Below are positions 1 to 7,579 of a DNA stretch of 33,422 nt, one piece after another; positions within the stretch are counted from its first letter, which is position 1, and every line of letters begins with the position of its first letter. A program made the translations under genes and the position numbers. The notes beneath the pieces are model-generated. The model did not search any database, was not told the origin of the DNA, and saw only the letters and a program-made list of their open reading frames with translations. Source of the DNA: an uncultured Gardnerella sp. (GTDB lineage: Bacteria > Actinomycetota > Actinomycetes > Actinomycetales > Bifidobacteriaceae); contig CAMYED010000005.1 of NCBI GenBank assembly GCA_947254595.1, positions 1 through 33,422 on the forward strand, read 5' to 3'.

Positions 1-15
1 AATGGTTAGCACGCA

Positions 16-379
16 GAGTTTGGGGGATTTCTCTACGAGCACTAAAAGAGGACTGGGCGCATTGACTTGCCGGAGCGCTTAAAGCGTAGCGCGCGGAGGC
101 ACTTCAATGCGGAAACTCGCTAAAGTTGGAAGTCCAGTGGACTTCCAACGCGAGTTTCGCAAGCGAGCGTAGTAAAACGCGAGCGTATCGTCAAGAAGGT
201 TTAAGAACAGAGCGCCCGAAGGAACGCTCACGCGCAAAGCGCGCTCGCTACTGAGCTTGCACGGAAAGTCCACTGGACTTTCCGTTTGAGCAAGCTCACG
301 CTCCGAGTTGCTTTCGCGCGCACAATGCTGCGCTCAAGCAGGTCGTCGCGCGTGCGAGGAGAGAAATCCCCCAAAACTC
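16..379. repeat. Hairpin-rich element with inverted terminal repeats (MITE-like)
   Basis: This gene-free stretch is bounded by an inverted repeat. GAGTTTGGGGGATTTCTCT at 16-34 is matched on the opposite strand by 360-379, with one inserted T. Inside are two nested hairpins. The first has a 9-bp outer stem (GAAACTCGC / GCGAGTTTC) around an 11-bp perfect inner stem centred at 137. The second has an 8-bp outer stem (GAGCTTGC / GCAAGCTC) around a 12-bp inner stem at 261-285. Both inner stems share the core AGTCCA-S-TGGACT. A smaller dyad (GCATTGA / TCAATGC) lies at 59-110. No transposase is present and no target-site duplication is obvious. The ends and folds are read directly; calling it a mobile, non-autonomous element is inference. 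It could instead be a long structured RNA or another repeat type. Confidence 0.5.
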
Positions 380-395
380 GCGCCACACCAAACAA
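377..395. repeat. 19-bp dispersed repeat, copy 1
   Basis: CTCGCGCCACACCAAACAA is found here and again, identical, at 3961-3979. Both copies sit in non-coding DNA just downstream of a minus-strand gene (the 411-1028 gene here, recR there). This copy overlaps the right inverted end of the hairpin-rich element. Confidence 0.6.
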
Positions 396-410
396 ATCGT
401 AAAAATTGTA

Positions 411-1028
411 TTAGAGGAGAGACACTCCGCAACGAGCTAGGCAATAAGCATTACCAAGCCAAGTGTGGCGAGAATTCGGCCACACCGCCCCCAAGCGAGG
501 AGCACCCTGGCTCATCCAAATACTAGGAACACGACCATCCGCACTCTTGGAGCCAAGCAAATTAAACCCATTCCCGCTTTCCAACCAATCCGGATGCTGA
601 GTAACCAAAGCAAGCCCCTCCTCCAACGTAAGAGGAAGACGCTCATCCGAATCAATAAGCTTATGCGCAACATCCGGCTCACGATTCAAATACGAAGTCC
701 CAGCATTAGGATCAATCACAACATAAAATGGCCCTTCAGGAGGTTCGAAACCATCCTGCGGAAGAAAACTAGCAATATCCCTCGGAGGCATAGTAGTAAA
801 ACCAGCCATACGATTAATACTAGTTCTAGCAATAAGCGACTCAGGCGAAACCAGCTCACGTGTAGGAACCAATATAATATTGTTCCCCAAATCACTGCGC
901 TCAAGCGCGCGCAATAACGGAAACGCAAGCGCGCGAAAAGCATCAGCACTCATATCCGCAACGTCCGGGTACCCGAGTTCAATAATACGATTAAGCTGCC
1001 GCTCAATTTCTTCCGATGCTACTGACAT
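411..1028 (-). CDS. DUF5701-like conserved hypothetical protein
   Basis: This is a 205-residue soluble protein with no signal peptide or membrane segment. The N-terminal half is helical and contains the LGYP tetrad. The C-terminal part has the pattern WMSQGAPRLGAVWPNSRHTWLG, which I associate with the actinobacterial DUF5701 family (assignment from memory, not a search). The function of that family is unknown to me. The gene lies 23 nt downstream of asd in the same direction and may be the last gene of the aspartokinase operon. The start ATG at 1028 is preceded by a weak GGAAG very close to the codon. The last ten residues (CLARCGVSLL) look unlike a conserved ending, so the C-terminus may have changed where the repeat element abuts the gene. 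Confidence 0.75.
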   Translation of the reverse strand: MSVASEEIERQLNRIIELGYPDVADMSADAFRALAFPLLRALERSDLGNNIILVPTRELVSPESLIARTSINRMAGFTTMPPRDIASFLPQDGFEPPEGPFYVVIDPNAGTSYLNREPDVAHKLIDSDERLPLTLEEGLALVTQHPDWLESGNGFNLLGSKSADGRVPSIWMSQGAPRLGAVWPNSRHTWLGNAYCLARCGVSLL

Positions 1029-1051
1029 ACTTCCAGTTTACGCAAAGATTT

Positions 1052-2128
1052 TTATAAATGCGAGCACCCAAAATTACGCTTTTTTGCAATAATTTCCGCC
1101 AACTGAACAGCATTAAGCGCAGCACCCTTACGCAAGTTGTCGTTAGTAATAAACAACGCCAATCCGCGCATGCCTTCTACAGCCCGATCTTGACGAATTC
1201 TACCAACATAACTTGCAGATTTGCCAGCAGCAAGCTGAGGAGTAGGAATATCGTTAAGCTCAACGCCAGCCGCACCACTCAACACTTCACGAGCCATATT
1301 CGGAGTTACGTCACGCTCAAATTCAGCGTTTACGCTCATTCCATGACCAGTAAAAACGCCTACGCGAACACAAGTACAAGTTGCGGAAAGATTTGGCAAG
1401 TGCAAAATCTTACGACTTTCATTGCGCAACTTTTGCTCCTCATCAGTTTCTTCCGAACCATCGTCAACAATTGCGCCAATAAAAGGAACAACATTAAAAG
1501 CAATAGTACGAACAACTTTCGTTGGCTCCGGAAAATCAATTGCAGAACCATCGAAAACTAATTTATCCGCGCCCTGATTTAACGCAGCCTGCGCCTCATT
1601 CATAAGCTGCAAAGCTCCAGCACGACCAGCTCCAGAAACCGCCTGATAAGAGGATACTATTAAGCGCTTCAAACCAAAAGCGTCAGAAAGCGGCTTCAAC
1701 ACAGGCATGCAAGCCATTGTTGTGCAATTAGGGTTAGCAACAATTCCGCGAGGAATTTCGTTCAAATCTTCAGGATTAACTTCCGCAACAACCAGCGGCA
1801 CGTCATCATGCATACGCCATTGAGAAGAATTGTCAACTACAATTGCGCCGGCCTCAGCAAATTTCGGCGCCCAAATTTTTGAAGTGCCACCGCCGGCAGA
1901 AAAAATAGCAATATCAATTCCGCGCAAATCCGCCTTCTCAACATCCTCCACAACAACATCTTTGCCACGATACTGCAAAACAGTCCCCGCAGAATGAGCA
2001 GAAGCAATAAAACGCAAATCGCGAATAGGAAAATCGCGCTCATCAAGCACGCGGCGCATTACCATACCAACTTGGCCGGTAGCCCCAAGAACTGCAACAT
2101 TCACGCCAGTTTCGTTGATAATTGTCAT
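1052..2128 (-). CDS. asd: Aspartate-semialdehyde dehydrogenase
   Basis: This is a 358-residue cytosolic enzyme. It reduces aspartyl phosphate to aspartate semialdehyde with NADPH, the second step of the lysine, threonine, methionine and diaminopimelate pathway. The NADP-binding loop GATGQVG is at residues 15-21. The catalytic cysteine is C135 in the NPNCTTM motif. The SYQAVSGAGRAG segment and a C-terminal helix complete the usual fold and length. The ATG at 2128 is preceded by a strong AGGGGG ribosome site. It follows the ACT-domain aspartokinase subunit by 34 nt, so aspartokinase and Asd, the first two steps, are very likely co-transcribed. Confidence 0.97.
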   Translation of the reverse strand: MTIINETGVNVAVLGATGQVGMVMRRVLDERDFPIRDLRFIASAHSAGTVLQYRGKDVVVEDVEKADLRGIDIAIFSAGGGTSKIWAPKFAEAGAIVVDNSSQWRMHDDVPLVVAEVNPEDLNEIPRGIVANPNCTTMACMPVLKPLSDAFGLKRLIVSSYQAVSGAGRAGALQLMNEAQAALNQGADKLVFDGSAIDFPEPTKVVRTIAFNVVPFIGAIVDDGSEETDEEQKLRNESRKILHLPNLSATCTCVRVGVFTGHGMSVNAEFERDVTPNMAREVLSGAAGVELNDIPTPQLAAGKSASYVGRIRQDRAVEGMRGLALFITNDNLRKGAALNAVQLAEIIAKKRNFGCSHL

Positions 2129-2162
2129 TACAACCCCCTACAAAATCCAACAGTTTCGAGTT

Positions 2163-2732
2163 TTAACGTCCACTTCCGCCGTAAACAACAGCTTCGATTT
2201 GATTCGCATCCAAACCGTAAGCCGTGTGCAGCGCGCAAACAGCTTCATCAAGCTGATCAACCGGAACCAAAGCAGCAATGCGGATTTCCGAAGTAGAAAT
2301 CATAAGAGTATTAATTCCGTGCTCACTTAAAGCAGTGAAGAAAGTAGCAGCTAGGCCGGAATGAGTTTTCATACCAACGCCAACAACCGCAACTTTACCA
2401 ACCGTAGGATCAATATCCATAGAAGTGAATTTTAATTCGTCGTGAGCAGCCTCAAGAACCTTGCGAATTGCTTCAGTTGACGCCCCAGGAGCAGAAATAG
2501 AAATATCCGCAGTGCCGGTAGACGCGCTAGCTTGAGCAATCATGTCGATATTCGCATCAGCTTTTGCAAGCGTAGTGAACACTTTCGCAGCCATGCCCGG
2601 AACGTCCGGAATACCACGAACCGTGATCATAGATTCGCTGCGATCATGCGCTACACCCGAAATAATCGGAGTTTCAACGCCTAAATCCGGGAATAAATCA
2701 CCCATAGTAGAACGAATATCCTGATTTACCAT
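2163..2732 (-). CDS. Aspartokinase regulatory subunit (two ACT domains)
   Basis: This 189-residue protein matches the regulatory C-terminal half of actinobacterial aspartokinases (the part equal to the beta subunit of Corynebacterium LysC). Two ACT domains are visible: ITVRGIPDVPGMAAKVF with the following helix, then KVAVVGVGMKTHSGLAATFFTAL and ISTSEIRIAALV. It ends AVVYGGSGR, very like corynebacterial LysC. It has no catalytic domain and should bind the feedback effectors (lysine and threonine in relatives) and pair with the catalytic protein encoded just upstream. The ATG is preceded by AAAGGCGG. The gene is separated by 100 nt from the catalytic gene, so the two are independent ORFs here and not one polypeptide with an internal start. 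Confidence 0.93.
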   Translation of the reverse strand: MVNQDIRSTMGDLFPDLGVETPIISGVAHDRSESMITVRGIPDVPGMAAKVFTTLAKADANIDMIAQASASTGTADISISAPGASTEAIRKVLEAAHDELKFTSMDIDPTVGKVAVVGVGMKTHSGLAATFFTALSEHGINTLMISTSEIRIAALVPVDQLDEAVCALHTAYGLDANQIEAVVYGGSGR

Positions 2733-2832
2733 TGTTACCGCCTTTAATATGTTTGCTGAGTTTGCTGAGTTTGCCGCTTTTGCTGCTTTTGCTTTATAAA
2801 ATTTATATACAACTTTTATATTTAATATTTAA
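2733..2832. repeat. AT-rich spacer with short tandem repeats between aspartokinase genes
   Basis: The 100-nt spacer between the catalytic and ACT genes is built of short repeats. On the minus strand these are AGCAAAAGC-type units followed by CTCAGCAAA units. The rest is AT-rich. It has stop codons in the reading frame of the catalytic gene and ends in the ribosome site of the ACT gene. No terminator is seen, which fits an operon. Confidence 0.5.
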
Positions 2833-3597
2833 TTAGCTCAAATTAGGTAAAGTATGCGGATCGACATTACGCGGAACAATAAGCGTTCCATTCCTACGCG
2901 AAAAAGAGCTACGAACATGAAGCGGCATGCCAAAACGCTGAGCGTACTCAACACAACGCAGCGCAAGCACTCGCGAACCGCAAGCCGACATTTCAAGCAT
3001 CGAATCGTAATCAATAACCGGAATACGCCTAGCCGTAGGAACAATACGCGGGTCAGCCGTGAAAACACCATCAACATCCGTATAGATCTCACACACATCC
3101 GCATTCAACGCAACCGCAAGCGCAACTGCGGAAGTATCCGAACCGCCGCGGCCAAGAGTTGTGTCGTCGCCAATTTCGCTAATACCCTGAAAACCGGCAA
3201 CAATAGCAACACTCCCCTTACTTAGCGCGCGACGAACACGATCCGGCTTAACCGTACGAATATGCGCAGCACCAAACTGAGTATCCGTCATAAAACCAGC
3301 TTGCGAACCGGTAAAAGAGTAAGCATGCGAGCCTTGAGCGTGAATTGCCATAGCTAGGAGGCTCATAGAGATGCGCTCGCCAGCAGTCATAAGCATATCC
3401 ATCTCACGTGCAGGAGGATGCGCGTTGACACTCATCGCCTGATCTATTAAATCGTCAGTAGTGTCACCCATTGCTGAAACTACAACCGCAACATCATTAC
3501 CAGCCGCTTTTGTAGCAAGAATACGCTTAGCAACGCGCTGTATGGCATCGGTATCAGCTACAGAGGAGCCGCCATATTTCTGTACGATAAGCGCCAA
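2833..3597 (-). CDS. Aspartokinase catalytic subunit
   Basis: This 254-residue amino-acid kinase phosphorylates aspartate, the committed step of the aspartate family. KYGGSS at residues 8-13, the GRGGSDTSA segment and YTDVDGVFTADPRIV are the usual nucleotide and substrate sites. The protein closely follows the N-terminal half of Corynebacterium LysC and stops (ending ..HTLPNLS) where that enzyme continues into its ACT domains. The start is a TTG at 3597, supported by AAGGGG eight bases upstream and by the match to the family N-terminus (MALIVQKYGGSS). The split is consistent with a natural two-gene arrangement: each half begins and ends cleanly, with its own ribosome site. Confidence 0.95.
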   Translation of the reverse strand: MALIVQKYGGSSVADTDAIQRVAKRILATKAAGNDVAVVVSAMGDTTDDLIDQAMSVNAHPPAREMDMLMTAGERISMSLLAMAIHAQGSHAYSFTGSQAGFMTDTQFGAAHIRTVKPDRVRRALSKGSVAIVAGFQGISEIGDDTTLGRGGSDTSAVALAVALNADVCEIYTDVDGVFTADPRIVPTARRIPVIDYDSMLEMSACGSRVLALRCVEYAQRFGMPLHVRSSFSRRNGTLIVPRNVDPHTLPNLS

Positions 3598-3631
3598 TTT
3601 TTACCCCTTGCTCATGTAAACACAAATAAAC

Positions 3632-3680
3632 GCACAGGATACGCCAAATCTTTGGCTTGCTATTAGCGTACCAACTGTGC
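3632..3680 (-). promoter_or_regulatory. Structured leader / possible attenuator of the aspartokinase operon
   Basis: A three-step stem lies 35 nt before the TTG of the aspartokinase gene. GCACAG (3632-3637) pairs with CTGTGC (3675-3680), TACGC (3640-3644) pairs with GCGTA (3666-3670), and CCAAA pairs with TTTGG inside. On the minus strand the stem is followed by the U-rich GTTTATTTGTGTTT. The fold could be a leader attenuator or a simple terminator for transcripts from recR. No known lysine riboswitch pattern is recognised. Confidence 0.45.
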
Positions 3681-3763
3681 TCTATTTATTCACATTTCCA
3701 GCAAGCTATAGTTTGTATTACATATCAACGCACGTTGCTACTGAGTTGGCTACATTCCGGCAT

Positions 3764-3971
3764 TTTCGTTACGCGGATGTAAAGTCGCTGCCGGTTCTAA
3801 GCCTGCGCGCGTTAGTTTCATTACGCGAGTGTAAAGCAACTAACGCTTTTTGACGCGATTTAGATATTTTCGTTACGCGCACGTACAGTGACTAACACTT
3901 TTTGGCGTGATTTCAACATTTTCGTTACAACGCTGTAAAGCGAATGCCGATTTTAAGTCGCTCGCGCCACA
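3764..3971. repeat. Four-unit 52-bp repeat array I (TTAC-N6-GTA dyads)
   Basis: Four degenerate units begin at 3764, 3816, 3868 and 3920, an exact 52-bp step. Each opens with TTTCRTTAC and holds a dyad TTAC-N6-GTA(A/C). The TTAC starts are 3769, 3821, 3873 and 3925, with different six-base centres (GCGGAT, GCGAGT, GCGCAC, AACGCT). The second half of the unit has two forms: TAACRCTTTTTGRCG (units 2 and 3) and TGCCGRTTYTAAG (units 1 and 4). The array lies in the spacer between recR and the aspartokinase gene. A sister array is at 22183-22390. Function is unknown. Confidence 0.75.
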
Positions 3972-3979
3972 CCAAACAA
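3961..3979. repeat. 19-bp dispersed repeat, copy 2
   Basis: This sequence is identical to 377-395. It overlaps the end of the last 52-bp unit and lies 45 nt beyond the recR stop codon. Confidence 0.6.
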
Positions 3980-4024
3980 TAACTGTCAATCAAACTATAA
4001 ATTAATTTAGGATTAGTTGCGGTA

Positions 4025-4633
4025 TTAAACAGCTTGTCGCCCAGTAAACGCGCGACCAAGCGTAATCTCATCCGCATATTCCAAATCTCCGCCAACCGGC
4101 AAACCACTTGCCAAACGCGTTACCTTAATCCCAAGAGGATCAAGCAAACGAGCCAAATATGTAACCGTTGCTTCACCTTCAATATTCGGATCTAACGCAA
4201 GAATAATCTCTTTTACCTGCGGATCTTTAAGCCGCTCAAGCAATTGCGTAATAGCTAAATCCCCCGGACCAACATTCGCCATAGGATTTATTGCCCCGCC
4301 GAGAACATGGTAAACGCCAGCGTATTCGTGAGTGCGCTCAATGCTCATAATATCTTTAGGTTCTTCAACCACGCAAATTTTGCTATGATCACGACGAGGG
4401 TCTGCACACACAACGCACGGGCTTTGTTCGCAAACATTTCCGCAAATATCGCAAAAACGAACGCTTGCTTTCATGTCATTAATAGCATCTATTAATGCTT
4501 GAGCTTCCGAATCCGGAGCTGAAAGTACGTAAAAAGCAATGCGCTGAGCACCTTTAGGACCAATGCCCGGCAGCTTTGAAAATGCGTCAATTAAGCGGCC
4601 AATTGCGCCATCATACGACGATGCGTTATGCAC
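4025..4633 (-). CDS. recR: Recombination mediator protein RecR
   Basis: This 202-residue DNA-repair protein works with RecO and/or RecF to load RecA at gaps. The helix-hairpin-helix LPGIGPKGAQRIAF is at about residues 21-34. The zinc finger uses C61, C64, C73 and C76. The Toprim domain follows (ICVVEEPKDI, then ALDPNIEGEATVTYLA). Length is normal for the family. The start is a GTG at 4633 preceded by AGAGGAG. It begins only 6 nt after the dnaX stop, the common bacterial dnaX-recR pairing, so translation is probably coupled. Confidence 0.96.
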   Translation of the reverse strand: MHNASSYDGAIGRLIDAFSKLPGIGPKGAQRIAFYVLSAPDSEAQALIDAINDMKASVRFCDICGNVCEQSPCVVCADPRRDHSKICVVEEPKDIMSIERTHEYAGVYHVLGGAINPMANVGPGDLAITQLLERLKDPQVKEIILALDPNIEGEATVTYLARLLDPLGIKVTRLASGLPVGGDLEYADEITLGRAFTGRQAV

Positions 4634-4639
4634 GATTTA

Positions 4640-7039
4640 TTACTCCTCTTGCTTTTTCTTTGTTGCAGAAATTGCGTTTTTTGGATTTTTAGGGTCGCTT
4701 GCAGAAAATTCTTCTACTGTTTTTACTTCAAACATTTGTTTAAGCTCGTCGTCACTCACGGATGTTGCCGATTCCAAAGAAACATCGTCCATTGAACATT
4801 CGTCGGCGCTCGCTCCGCTTGTTGGAACAGATGGAGACGACGGATCAGCCGCAGACGACAGATTATCCGGAGAACCAGCACTAATATGCGGCTTAGAAGA
4901 ATCCTGATTATTCTGAGGATTCGGCGAAGCTGCATTAAAAGTAGATTCAGCTCTATGTGCAGTGGCAGCAGCAGAAGCAGCAGTAGGCATACCTTCAGGC
5001 ACATTCGCAGAAGAACCTGAATTCTGCATACTAATAACATCCGCAATAGGAATCGACGACATATCCGCCCAAGCATCGTCATCAGAAGAGTCAACATCAA
5101 CATCAGGCAAAGCTGGCAAATCTTCCGCAGTATTATCTGCTACTACTGATGCTGCGGAGCCATCAGAGTTACGAAAATCCGAGGAATCCTTTTCTTTTAT
5201 ACTTTCTGAAGGCTGACTTTCAGCAATCTTGCTTTCAGTAGTCCGACTTTTAGCAGACTGACTTTCTGCAGTTCCACCACTTCCAGAAGCAAACTTCCCG
5301 CCAAAACCAGCAGATATACCAGTTTTGCGCAATAAAATATCTCGCTTAACTTTCGCAAGACTCTTAGGATCCATTCGAGCAACAGATTCCACTTTTTCAC
5401 CGTTTGCAGCAACCGGGGCCGGCGCAATAGTTACAGTTGAGCCAAATACATCGCGCACAACATTCATAACAACTTTCGGCACCTTTTGCCCTTCGTAAGG
5501 TGAAGTAGTGCACACTGCGAGCGCAAATGCGTGCTGGCTCATTGGCTCATTGAAAGTCAAAACTAAACGTTGCTTATTGGCTTGTAATTCCGATAATTCA
5601 ACTTTAGGAACATATTCTTGCGTTACATATTCACGAACGTCTTCCGGCAATTTTGAAACTACTTCATCCCACATTTGGCTAGTGTCACGCAAAACAGTAT
5701 TGCGAGAAACATTATCGCTCGAATTTGCAGCGCTCGAATTTGCAGCACTCGAATTTGCAACACTCGAATTTGCAACACTCGAATTTACAGCATTAGAACT
5801 GCTTGAACCAATAAAATGGGATTTAGGCGTCGCTTGATTTGCAACTTGATTTACAGGTTGATTTACAGGTTGATTTACAACTTTAGTTATAGCAGGCTGA
5901 TTCACAGCAACTTGGCTTACTAGCTTCCCCGCAAATTCGCCATCCGCAAGCAATCGCGCAACTAAAATCTCCAAATTCATTCGTGGAGAAACAGCATTTG
6001 CCATTCCGCTTAGAGAATCGTTAATAGTTTGAGCCATTCGAGCTAAATCTTGCAAAGTAAGTTTGGAAGCCTGGCTTTGAAGCGTTTGCAAATCTTCTGG
6101 AGCAATATCATTAAGCAAATCCGAAGCAGCCTTGGTTCCAGCGGATACCATAAGCAGCAAATCGCGAACGCGCCCAAGCAAATCTTCAACAAACTTGCGA
6201 GTATCGTACCCGCCAACAACAACTCGTCGAACTACATCGTACGCAGCTGCGCCATTATGCTCAATAATCGCATCAATAGCTTCCGCAATTAACGCGCTAG
6301 GAGTAAAACCAAGCAAAGCAACAGCAGAATCTAGCGAAATAGACCCATCTACAGCACCAACCATAAGCTGATCCAGCACGGAAAGAGTATCTCGCATCGA
6401 GCCAGCGCCCGCCCTCATAGCTAAGCGAAGAACACCAGGATCCGGTAAAATACCTTCTTTTTTGCAAATATCTTCAAGATACGGTCCCATAACTTCCGGA
6501 GGAACAAGGCGGAATGGGTAATGGTGAGTACGCGAACGAATTGTTCCAATTACTTTATCCGGCTCAGTCGTAGCGAAAATAAACATAACATGCTCAGGAG
6601 GCTCCTCAACAATTTTAAGCAGTGCGTTAAAACCTTGAGGCGTTACCATATGCGCTTCGTCGAGAATAAATATTTTATAGCGGTCGCGAGCAGGAGCGAA
6701 ACCAGCACGTTCGCGAAGTTCTCGAGCATCATCAACACCGTTATGGCTTGCCGCATCAATTTCTACAACGTCTATTGAGCCAGAGCCTCCAGTTGCCAAA
6801 TCCTTACAGCTCTGACATTCTCCGCACGGATGCGAAGTAGGACCTTTTTCACAATTAATGCAACGCGCTAAAATACGCGCCGAACTAGTTTTACCACAAC
6901 CTCGCGGACCTGAGAATAAATAAGCGTGCGTAATTTTGCCTTGGTCTAACGCTCTAGACAAAGGCACGGTAACCTGATCTTGCCCAATAACACCATCAAA
7001 CGTGTCTGGACGATACCTACGATACAGTGCAAGTGCCAT
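4640..7039 (-). CDS. dnaX: DNA polymerase III subunits gamma/tau
   Basis: This 799-residue clamp-loader ATPase drives loading of the sliding clamp at the replication fork. Walker A GPRGCGKT is at residues 44-51 and the zinc-binding cysteines are C60, C63, C72 and C75. DEAH is at 127-130 and sensor ATTEP at 156-160. Domains II-III run to about residue 370. A low-complexity linker follows with repeated NQPV and VANSS/AANSS units. The C-terminal half after about 560 is Ser/Asp/Glu-rich and poorly conserved, as in other actinobacterial DnaX. The ATG at 7039 has only a weak AGG upstream but matches the family N-terminus (ALALYRRYRP). No E. coli-type A-run frameshift site was noticed, so gamma may not be made that way. 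Confidence 0.96.
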   Translation of the reverse strand: MALALYRRYRPDTFDGVIGQDQVTVPLSRALDQGKITHAYLFSGPRGCGKTSSARILARCINCEKGPTSHPCGECQSCKDLATGGSGSIDVVEIDAASHNGVDDARELRERAGFAPARDRYKIFILDEAHMVTPQGFNALLKIVEEPPEHVMFIFATTEPDKVIGTIRSRTHHYPFRLVPPEVMGPYLEDICKKEGILPDPGVLRLAMRAGAGSMRDTLSVLDQLMVGAVDGSISLDSAVALLGFTPSALIAEAIDAIIEHNGAAAYDVVRRVVVGGYDTRKFVEDLLGRVRDLLLMVSAGTKAASDLLNDIAPEDLQTLQSQASKLTLQDLARMAQTINDSLSGMANAVSPRMNLEILVARLLADGEFAGKLVSQVAVNQPAITKVVNQPVNQPVNQVANQATPKSHFIGSSSSNAVNSSVANSSVANSSAANSSAANSSDNVSRNTVLRDTSQMWDEVVSKLPEDVREYVTQEYVPKVELSELQANKQRLVLTFNEPMSQHAFALAVCTTSPYEGQKVPKVVMNVVRDVFGSTVTIAPAPVAANGEKVESVARMDPKSLAKVKRDILLRKTGISAGFGGKFASGSGGTAESQSAKSRTTESKIAESQPSESIKEKDSSDFRNSDGSAASVVADNTAEDLPALPDVDVDSSDDDAWADMSSIPIADVISMQNSGSSANVPEGMPTAASAAATAHRAESTFNAASPNPQNNQDSSKPHISAGSPDNLSSAADPSSPSVPTSGASADECSMDDVSLESATSVSDDELKQMFEVKTVEEFSASDPKNPKNAISATKKKQEE
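5719..5795 (-). repeat. 15-bp tandem repeats in the dnaX linker
   Basis: Five near-identical copies of a 15-bp unit (CTCGAATTTGCARCA on the plus strand) encode VANSS/AANSS pentapeptides in the linker of DnaX. The unit length is a multiple of three, so copy-number change would lengthen the linker without a frameshift. A second, 12-bp repeat coding NQPV lies just downstream at about 5838-5880. Confidence 0.8.
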
Positions 7040-7129
7040 GTTTTCTAACCTACCGCGACCTAACTATTTCCCCAATGTATTTTATTTTAGATTAGCAGCA
7101 AACGCCACCGTCTGTTCCTAATCTCACTA

Positions 7130-7579
7130 TTATTTATCGCAATTTTCTAACCCTGCGCGCGCTGAAGCTTCTAAGCTAGAAGCGAAAGGAATATTAAGCG
7201 GAACCGTAACGCTCACACTTACTTCGTCCGCAGTTGATACACAAGATTTCAAAGTAGCTCGGCTTGAAGTAACCGTACGTGTTGCAAACTCACAAGCGTT
7301 AGGTTCCATGCGCTGCAATGCTGAAGCACCGGACAATGCGGCTGCCGTAGCAACCGCGTTTGCCTGATGCTTAGCACTTAGCACATGCCCAAAAATTGCG
7401 GAAAGAACAAGCATTGCGCAGACTGCGATTACAAGCATAATGCCGAGCACCGTGCCTGAACCGCAGTCCGCACTATTAATTCTATTAATACTATTAATAC
7501 TATTAATACTATTAATACTATTAATTCGCTTACTTTCGAAAAACATTTTGCAAGCCGCATAACATTTATTCCTTCTCAT
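7130..7579 (-). CDS. tadF: TadF / TadE-like pseudopilin (actinobacterial Tad neighbourhood)
   Basis: This 149-residue protein has a short basic N-terminus, a repeat NSI segment (about residues 18-36), a single hydrophobic helix (GTVLGIMLVIAVCAMLVLSAIFG) and a periplasm-side domain with two cysteines (NACEF and LKSCVS). The pattern SGTV...KHQANAVATAAALSGA, followed by an Ala/Cys-containing helix and a short beta-rich end, is typical of the TadE-like protein found beside actinobacterial Tad secretion genes. It probably acts as a minor pilin or assembly factor in the membrane. It lacks the Glu+5 of the Flp and TadE cleavage motif. The start overlaps the TadE stop (ATGA), indicating coupled translation. 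The NSI repeat in the N-terminus is unusual. Confidence 0.82.
   Translation of the reverse strand: MRRNKCYAACKMFFESKRINSINSINSINSINRINSADCGSGTVLGIMLVIAVCAMLVLSAIFGHVLSAKHQANAVATAAALSGASALQRMEPNACEFATRTVTSSRATLKSCVSTADEVSVSVTVPLNIPFASSLEASARAGLENCDK
7473..7526 (-). repeat. 9-bp x 6 tandem repeat inside tadF
   Basis: Six adjacent copies of CTATTAATW (plus strand) encode Asn-Ser-Ile units between the start and the membrane helix of TadF. The first and last copies end in T and the four middle ones in A. Slippage would change the length of the cytosolic leader by whole codons. Confidence 0.9.

Noticed and set aside
79..273. 64-residue minus-strand ORF
   Set aside because: It spans the palindromic hairpins of the repeat element, so its codons follow from the inverted repeats. 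No ribosome site or family motif was seen.
308..526. 72-residue plus-strand ORF
   Set aside because: It crosses the end of the repeat element and runs antisense into the DUF5701-like gene; no protein-like features.
2733..2832. Frameshift or decay splitting one aspartokinase gene
   Set aside because: Both halves start and stop cleanly at domain borders, with ribosome sites, and the spacer does not encode missing protein in any frame.
3764..3971. CRISPR array
   Set aside because: The units are degenerate along their whole 52-bp length, there are no conserved 28-37-bp repeats with unique spacers, and no cas gene is nearby. The same holds for 22183-22390.
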